Assembly (NCBI GenBank): GCA_016806645.1
Contig: JACSYO010001590.1
Coordinates: forward strand, 56,001 to 120,000
DNA from: Ophiodon elongatus
Lineage: Eukaryota > Chordata > Actinopteri > Perciformes > Hexagrammidae
Direction: 5' to 3'
DNA length: 64,000 nt
Shown: positions 12,566 through 64,000 of the stretch, one piece after another
How the letters are laid out: every line of letters begins with the position of its first letter
Position numbering within the stretch: the stretch's first letter is position 1
Translations under genes and position numbers: made by a program
The notes under the pieces: generated by a model
Told to the model about the DNA's origin: nothing
The model's database searches: none
Seen by the model: the letters and a program-made list of their open reading frames with translations, nothing else

Positions 12566-12962
12566 CCCTCTAGCCAGACAAGAAAAACTGTGATTTCTAA
12601 ATTCTGCAAAACCCCAATTGTTTATTTTCCTCAATATTGTGTCGGCACATTGCAACTAATGTATGGTTAAAGTTATAAACAGTATGTGTTAATGGAAAAT
12701 GGATTATGGTTATGGTAAAACTAGAATGATCGCCTCGTGGTAATATTCCTCCGCCAACCAGTCAAGTTGCAGTTTCCATCCATGTCTGTCCAAAACGTCA
12801 TCACTTCATCATTTTATCCCATTTGACGTTTGTGTAAAAATTGTCATAATTAGAATATCAATTATTGAGTTATGGACAAAAAATTTGTCATATCAGAGGT
12901 CATCCTCGAGTCCAAGTGGAGGGAATATGAAGAAATTCCCTCCAGACGTTCCTGAGATATTC

Positions 12963-13155
12963 AGCTTTAACACATGAAGTTTTAACTTCTATACAACCAG
13001 AGGAGTCGCCCCCTGGTGGTCAGGAGAGAGAATGCAAGTTTTAAGACATGAAGCTTTGACTTCTATACAAACAGAGGAGTCGCCCCCTGGTGGTCAGGAG
13101 AGAGAATGCAGCTTTAAGACATTGAAGCCCTTTTCAGAACCGGAGGTTGTCGCCT
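12963..13155 (-). repeat. Dispersed repeat copy with two CTCF-like units, reversed
   Basis: Same family as 10735-11058 in the opposite orientation: two cgccccctggtggtcagg sites at about 13006 and 13081, ending in the cagaaccggaggttgtcgcc terminal module. Confidence 0.85.
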
Positions 13156-13349
13156 GGTTCGAGACGAGATACAAACTCTAGTCTCGATGTCACAAAGTTA
13201 ATTTGTGAAGCTGCTAAAGATGCGATGAAGCCCGGTGAGGTGACCGTGTGATTAATTCTCTCATTAAAGCGTCTGGATATGAAGTGAATTCTGCACACAA
13301 GATAAAGAGTATTGTTGTACGATGAGTAAAATCCATCACTTTTTATTTT

Positions 13350-13359
<10 letters not shown>

Positions 13360-13431
<72 letters not shown>

Positions 13432-13445
13432 TATATATATAATTT
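13360..13445. repeat. (TA)n microsatellite
   Basis: About 85 bases of nearly pure TA. Confidence 0.97.
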
Positions 13446-15151
13446 ATATATTTATAATAAACCATAAATACGTTGTCGCTCCTTAATTTCTTCGGATGAT
13501 TTCCCACATCAACCACAGGGAGCACAGTTTGCTGTTAATCATATGTGTCACATGCTCTCTTGTGTTACTGTGCTCAGTTTTCTGCAGCTTCCATCATCAG
13601 CATGGTGTCGCCCGCTGTGTGCATCCTCTAAACTCTGTAAAAACTAATTAACTACGATTCTCCAAGTTCACACTCTGCATGAAACCCACTGCAATATGTT
13701 TCCATAAAGAGAGATCAATAATGAAATAATAGTTTTAAGTTACACTTTAAAATGTATTAATGGCAACGGGATCTTTTCCTGGCACCTGATAGATTAAAGA
13801 GGTCTTCGAGCGGTCGTTGGTATTAGACAGTGGTGGTGATGGGAACCATTAAATAAACCCTACCAGTGGTCTCTAGTAGCTTCAGCCGCCATTAAACCTG
13901 CAATAACATCGTGCTGGATAGAACCAAACATTTGTTGTTACTTTATGTTTAGGGCACTGATGTACTCCAACACAAACGCACTGTTTGTTCATCTACGTGG
14001 TTATGTTTATACTATACTGGATTTGTATTGACGCCTACATGTTTCGCACGTGTGCACGCCTACATGTATTCCGCTAACGATTATACATCTTGGCTCACGG
14101 ATGTCTGTTCAGACTGTTGCCAATGTGGCAAAACTATTCACATCACATGGACCCTTGTGATTAAAATGTAATTTGAGCTTCATAAGATTAGTGATGGCTG
14201 AACACATGAACAGAGCAGAGCGATGGCTAATGTTAGCAGTCAACCCCCTGTGCAGCATGCTCTGGTTCGGCACGCGTCTTTACACCTCATGGAAATCTGC
14301 ACACAATATTCAGTGTGTACGAGGAGAAGTTTTGTCCTGAAATGAGGAGAAATCCACCGCATTGTACGTTGAATGTCAAAGTTTTTGCATTTTGTCAGTA
14401 ACGTGGTGTACTAGTGACCGTTATTTAAAGTTATGTGGTATAATAACGAGAATGGGAGGGGTGGATGGGTCGAACAAACCAGGAAGTCTTCTTACAACGT
14501 TGTTGGTGAGGATGCATTGTACAAACACAGGACTTTCACTCAGGAGACCACCGTCAGTGTTGGAAAAGTAAACGTTGACTTAACGCTCGAAATGTTACGT
14601 TGTTGCATTTATTTCGTGAGAAAGTCCACTGAAGGCGGCTGTTATTTATTTAAGGTAGTTATATTGTCACATTATTATCGTTTCATCACAAACAGACGTT
14701 GTTGCCTTAAACTAACCAATTGTTTCCCTTCGTTAACCTCGTGGCATTGTGAGTTTCTGCAAGCGAGATACAAGGCTGATATGAAACATATTCATGTAGT
14801 TTTGGTTCAGAAACATCAACATTCAAACGCAACAAACGCACAATCCCCCAAAACAAAATCTGGTGACTGGCTTCAAACTACATTTTGTGGCATTTCCAAC
14901 TGATGGTCCGACAGCACCAGACTCAGACCCTGAACATGTCAAAACATTCACACACAACGTCGCTTCAAAACCTCAATGTATCCTAAAAGCTGCACCAGCA
15001 GCTTCCCCCGAGAGCAGCTCTCTGAGGGGATCTTATATCTGTATATGACACATTGCAAGTAAGTAGAGAATGAAAATCGGAGCCGTTTCACTCTCAGTAA
15101 TGACCAAAACCACAACAACAGATAGCTCCGCCTCCACAGTCTCCTACTTAC

Positions 15152-59197
<44,046 letters not shown>

Positions 59198-59450
59198 CCT
59201 GCTGCGGGCGGGCGGAGCTGGTGTCGGTCCGGGTCTGTGGCGGTGCGTCTGCTGCTCGGAGGTCGGTACTGACGCGGGCTCTCAGTCGGACCGGTGGAGC
59301 AGCTCATTGTAACCGTGCGCTCTGGCTGCTCGCGGCGCACTGAAGCCGCGGCGGCGGCGCTGCATCCCGCTGCCCGACCGGAGCTCCAGGACGCATGCGT
59401 GGCTGCGACTGCTGCGCGCTCGGTCCTCCGAATAATGATGGCGAGAAACA

Positions 59451-60740
59451 AAAACGCACCACTTTTATTCGAGACATTGTTCAATCTGCAGCTTTAAATA
59501 AAGCTTCATATTTAATCACATTTATTCTCATTGACATTATTAAGATCTTCCTCGTTGTTAGTTCATTTTCAAGTTTAAGGAAATCTTAAATAAAGAAATT
59601 AAAATGAAACACCAAAATATGGTTTGTATTTTTTAGTCACTTCATTTGTAAATGCCTTCATCATTTAAATTGTTGATTGTAAAAATAAATGTTATATTTT
59701 TATCAGTTTTGATTCATATCAGTTTAAAAAACAACATGATTTTAGTCACATCAGGTTTGTGTTGTCATTGTTGTTGTTCCCCATTATAACGGGTTTAATT
59801 AATGACCTCATTAATAACTAACACATCGTTTACTGATGCTTTATACTGCTTTAAAAAGATAAACTTCTGGGTTGCCAGGTTGTGAATAAAAGAAACCTTA
59901 CCGGTTAAAGAGCAGTTTACTTTTTCTTCTACAATGTTAAACACAATAGATGTCAGGATGCCCGAGCGGCCATGGAGGTAAACGAGCCGATCAGGAGTCA
60001 AAAAGCAGGTTTGGATGAAGCTTCATTTTATTTTGTATTTATATTTCATCACCAGTCTCTACTGGTCTCCACCCGTTCCCCTCGACAAACACATTGAGCT
60101 CTTTTTATACCCCTGGTGACTCCAATTAGACCAGACCTACCATCTAGAGGTCAGTTCATCTTCACCAAAATATGTACAATAAATATTTACACGATTTTAC
60201 TAACCCCCAAAATATCCATATTAATTTATCCCCATTTATACTTCCTATAAATAAAGTAAATTATGAATCCATAGTTATATTTAAATAAACACAGCAACAC
60301 ATATCTTCACTTCCCCCTACCCGCTTCCTCCAGTTGGTATTTCCCAGAACTATAAATGGGTGCTTGGCCCGGGGATGTATTTTGCCCGAACACCCTGGGA
60401 AGAGGCAACAGAAAGAAGTGAAAGTCTCTCACTGCTTTTTCACCAAATTGTACGGAGGTTCATTGATGCCAAAACCGCTGTTGGAGAGGCCTCAATAAGG
60501 AGTTGGTTTTAAATGGAGGACCTGAATGACAAAAGGATGCTTCTCAAACCAACATCTATTTTTTGATACTGAAACACTGAACATTTCGGCCTGACACATG
60601 TTTGTGAAGTCGTGTTTATATTTTTGTCAACGCGTCTATATTTTCCACATCATTTCAGCCAACAGCTGATGATGATACACGCACATATTTTCTTCCACCT
60701 AATTGCCAATAAGGAAAAGTTCATAATTAATTATATTGTG
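59451..60740. other. kcnh5 upstream flank, no gene seen
   Basis: AT-rich sequence upstream of the promoter. 59940-60560 looks like a degraded mobile element (A/T-rich with a TATAAAT-like box at about 60351), but I see no terminal repeats or coding remnant that would name a class. Confidence 0.4.
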
Positions 60741-60744
60741 TATG

Positions 60745-60808
60745 GTTATATACACACACACATATATATACACATTATATATATTATATATATGTATATT
60801 AACATATA

Positions 60809-60846
<38 letters not shown>

Positions 60847-60917
60847 TTATATATTTATATATATATATATATTTATATATTTATATATATATATATATAT
60901 TTATATATTTATATATT

Positions 60918-60950
<33 letters not shown>

Positions 60951-60951
60951 G

Positions 60952-60984
<33 letters not shown>

Positions 60985-60999
60985 GTGTATATATATATA

Positions 61000-61044
<45 letters not shown>

Positions 61045-61202
61045 ATTTATATATATGTATATATTAATATATATATATATATAATGTGTGTATATATATA
61101 TATTAATATATATATATATATATATATTATGTATATATTAATATATTATATATATATTATGTATATATACATATATATATAATATTGTATATATATACAA
61201 TA
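60745..61202. repeat. (TA)n satellite with TTTATATA variants
   Basis: About 450 bases of TA with regular ttta and tgta interruptions. Tyr/Ile repeat frames are artefacts. Confidence 0.97.
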
Positions 61203-62580
61203 TTGTTCTGACACCTAACTAGACATTTACCACAATCAAGTTCAATGTGTCACTCACTGCAGATGTCCGTTTGTTGGCAGTGAGGACAAAGGTCCTCAGT
61301 GTCCCAGCTGAGCACATGGCTCGCAGCATCCACAGTCCAACAATAAATACATACAATAAACTTGTGTCCTCCTTGGGTCCTGCACGCCACATCTCACACA
61401 CTATCCGTGGTCTAGGTAACGGCGGTGCGTCGTTACAAGATGCAATTGTAAAAAAGTGAATATGATTGAAAGTAGATATTGTGTTGTTATCTTATTGTAT
61501 TTGTATTATGTGTCTTCTTTTTTTTCTGCCTTATTTTTCCACTTTTCTTCATCGCTTCTTTGACTTTTCTGCTGATAACAATTACATTTTTTCCCAGTGT
61601 TAGATAAATAAAGTTATCTTAAAAATAAAAAATATAAATAAATAGCCTGTTATAATAAATAAATACAAATAGCAATAAAAACACTTTCACTTTCTAATGA
61701 GTTATGTGATGCTAATAAGGAACTAAAGGGTTTATCAATGTCACTGAAATCATTAATGTCGAGTTTCTACAAAAAATAAATAACAAAATTTAAATAATAA
61801 ATTACATAAATAAAAAAAAGTAAATACAAATTTCTGTACGGATTAAACAAAACCACGTAAAACAAGTTAATTTGAGCTCTACAGGTTTTTGAACTTTAAA
61901 AAACAGCCAGGCTAGCCGTTTCCCCCGCTTCCATTCTTTATGCTAAGCTAGGCTACGTTTCCATCTAACTCTAATAAGCGTATATACCAAGAATGTTGAA
62001 CTATTCCTTTAAGAAAAACACAGTCAAACGTCAGAGAAAACGGACCAAACACCCGTGAAGCGGCTAATAATAAGTATCAGTGTGTATAGTGACAACAGGA
62101 GTCCCTCAGGAGCTCATTAGCTTGAAGGGTTAACGGGGCCCCGAGGAGCTGAAGGCCCCAGCGGGAGCTCCGAGCAGGGCGCTCGTCTGTCTGCTCCGAC
62201 TGACGCCACCACCTTTTATTTACTGAACGCATCACGACTCGATGAGCTGAGCTGAGGCTCAGAGCATCTACATTATTGACTGGAGGAATATTAAGCAGGC
62301 TGCACGTATTTATAGCTTCAAATAGTCTCATTTAAGTTGTATAACGGCCTGATGATGGCTGGGGCCCATTACCGGCTTGATTGAGGGCGTCAGGTTTCTA
62401 GAACAATGGTTACTTAAGCAGATCGTACAAACGTCTACTTCTGCAGGCTGTTTTCATCCATCATCCTAACCCTAAATAAGTAGTTTCCAGTGAAGACATA
62501 AGTTTATTTTGAAAAGACTGTGTGCAGGTAATGAGCCGAAATTGACACGTGTTCCTGGAAGGTGGCAGGTGAATCCAACG
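61201..62580. other. upstream flank, possible conserved non-coding patch
   Basis: No gene recognised. 61200-61450 resembles interspersed-repeat sequence. 61500-62060 is AT-rich. 62085-62420 is non-repetitive, mixed in composition and rich in homeobox-like TTAAT/ATTA cores, which I read as a possible conserved non-coding element. 62470-62575 matches a dispersed repeat also seen at 33340-33460 and 21105-21150. Confidence 0.35.
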
Positions 62581-62589
62581 CAGAAGTGT

Positions 62590-63310
62590 CTTAAAACCTG
62601 CATTCTCTCTCCTGACCACCAGGGGGCGACCCCTCTGGTTGTATAGAAGTCAAAGCTTCATGTGTTAAAGCTGCATTCTCTCCTGACCACCAGGGGGCGA
62701 CTCCTCTGGTTGTATAGAAGTCAAAGCTTCATGTGTTAAAGCTGCATTCTCTCTCCTGACCACCAGGGGGCGACTCCTCTGGTTGTATAGAAGTCAAAGC
62801 TTCATGTGTTAAAGCTGCATTCTCTCTCCTGACCACCAGGGGGCGACTCCTCTGGTTGTATAGAAGTCAAAGCTTCATGTGTTAAAGCTGCATTCTCTCT
62901 CCTGACCACCAGGGGGCGACTCCTCTGGTTGTATAGAAGTCAAAGCTTCATGTGTTAAAGCTGCATTCTCTCTCCTGACCACCAGGGGTGACTCCTCTGG
63001 TTGTATAGAAGTCAAAGCTTCATGTGTTAAAGCTGCATTCTCTCTCCTGACCACCAGGGGGCGACTCCTCTGGTTGTATAGAAGTCAAAGCTTCATGTGT
63101 TAAAGCTGCATTCTCTCTCCTGACCACCAGGGGGCGACCCCTCTGGTTGTATAGAAGTCAAAGCTTCATGTGTTAAAGCTGCATTCTCTCTCCTGACCAC
63201 CAGGGGGCGACTCCTCTGGTTGTATAGAAGTCAAAGCTTCATGTGTTAAAGCTGCATTCTCTCTCCTGACCACCAGGGGGCGACTCCTCTGGTTGTATAG
63301 AAGTCTATAG
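62590..63310 (+). repeat. 10-copy, 73-bp array with CTCF-like motif in each unit
   Basis: Ten head-to-tail units, first at 62611, last at 63265. Each reads cctgaccaccagggggcgac then tcctctggttgtatagaagt, caaagcttcatgtgttaaag, ctgcattctctct. Nine keep CCACCAGGGGGCGA; the unit at about 62973 has lost two bases of the core (accaggggtgac). The units are almost identical, so the expansion looks recent. Confidence 0.95.
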
Positions 63311-63600
63311 AAAATGACTCTACTTCTCTCTTGATTTATTCCCTCAGTAAACATTGTAAACATGAGTTTATGTCTCAATCTCTAGTTTCAAGTCTTCTTC
63401 AATACAGCATGATGTTCATTTAGTAAATTATGGTCCATTTAGAGTCAGACAGACCATAAAGCAGGGGATGCTTTAGGGGCGGGGCTACAAGGTGATTGAC
63501 AGGTCGACACCAGAGACGTATATGGCGTCTACGTCCTCCTCAGTCCACATATGGTCACTTCCTGTTCACTGGTTGCAAAAAAAAAAAAAACATGGCAACT
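63311..63600 (+). repeat. Right-hand module of the CTCF-like dispersed family
   Basis: Follows the array directly: ttgatttattccctcagtaa, gcaggggatgctttaggggc, acttcctgttcactggttgc and a poly-A stretch. It matches 20681-20865 and, reversed, 29632-29866. Confidence 0.9.
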
Positions 63601-63609
63601 GTATTCCAA

Positions 63610-64000
63610 CTCAGCTCGGTGAAATCCATCGTGTTAAAACCTCAGATACGACGGCGTTTAGTTTTCTGACGCGTCTGCGACTTCAACGCGTTCAAAGCAG
63701 CGACAGTGGTTATTTATAGCCACGGCTGATGAAACGTTGTCGGGATCTACACGGAGGTAAGCCCCTCCCCCTTCTCAGACACATTTCACCCGGAACACGA
63801 GGCGAAGATTTGCGTGAATTTATTCGGACGTTAAAACTTTTTCGGACGTTAAAACATCCGGAGGAACAACTACAGCGAGCGACGACACGTTCACCGGCCG
63901 TACGGGCTCGTGAGCGATGCACTGAGAGAACTCATCCTTTGAAACGAAGCAACGTCTCCTTGTGACCCCACGATGGCTTCAGAGGCCTTCAAGGAGCCAT
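63610..64000 (+). promoter_or_regulatory. CpG-rich right edge, possible promoter and first exon of an unidentified gene
   Basis: CpG-dense sequence (gacggcg, tctgacgcgtctgcgac, caacgcgttc) with an AT box (ttatttatag) at about 63710 and a donor-like gaggtaagc at about 63754. An ATG at 63973 opens a frame to the window end (MASEAFKEP). That is only nine codons and I recognise no family in it. Confidence 0.3.

Noticed and set aside
59950..60560. Possible LTR of a retrovirus-like element
   Set aside because: No TG...CA boundaries, primer-binding site or paired copy seen; not enough to call an LTR.
62641..62655. ggttgtatag in the 73-bp unit equals the 3' part of let-7
   Set aside because: Only ten bases match, the let-7 seed (gaggtag) is absent, and no hairpin surrounds it.

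Overview
This is a vertebrate, almost certainly teleost fish, window. One large spliced gene lies on the minus strand, with compact exons and long introns full of microsatellites, minisatellites, tRNA-derived SINE-like copies and LINE-tail-like sequence. There is no prokaryotic or viral gene organisation. The species cannot be named from the sequence.

The only protein-coding gene I can support is kcnh5 (EAG2, Kv10.2), a voltage-gated potassium channel of the ether-a-go-go family. Eight coding exons run right to left: 59125-59197 (start codon), 52346-52469, 49452-49558, 45668-45796, 36767-36882, 28821-29213, 16838-16995 and 15152-15423. All junctions have GT/AG splice sites and matching phases. 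They join into 457 codons plus one base: N-terminal cap, PAS domain, linker, S1-S5, pore with a GFG filter, and the start of S6. The rest (end of S6, C-linker, cyclic-nucleotide-binding homology domain, C-terminus) must lie left of the window, because no further exon is recognisable in 1-15151. A CpG-rich block at about 59100-59450 surrounds the start codon and is the probable promoter. The gene covers more than 44 kb here. Teleosts can carry two kcnh5 copies and I cannot say which this is.

Layout. 1-15151: part of intron 8, with large GC-rich minisatellites (2.05-2.19, 2.6-4.06 and 5.0-5.5 kb), a GA tract, LINE-tail-like sequence and two clusters of a CTCF-like repeat. 15152-17000: exons 8 and 7 (pore, S4-S5). 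17-28.8 kb: intron 6, with SINE-like copies and three minisatellites, plus a patch rich in perfect PAR-bZIP-type palindromes. 28.8-29.2 kb: exon 6 (S1-S3). 29.2-36.8 kb: intron 5, with a trinucleotide-derived satellite. 36.8-59.2 kb: exons 5 to 1 with their introns. 59.5-64 kb: upstream flank, with an AT satellite, a 10-copy CTCF-like array, and a CpG-rich right edge that may begin another gene.

The most interesting non-genic structure is a dispersed repeat family. One module is a 73-bp unit containing a near-consensus CTCF motif, in arrays at 10.8, 13.0 and 62.6-63.3 kb; other fragments of the family carry YY1-like motifs. The arrays flank the visible part of kcnh5. Whether they bind anything is inference. 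I found no convincing new protein system. The long open frames outside the exons are almost all translations of tandem repeats.
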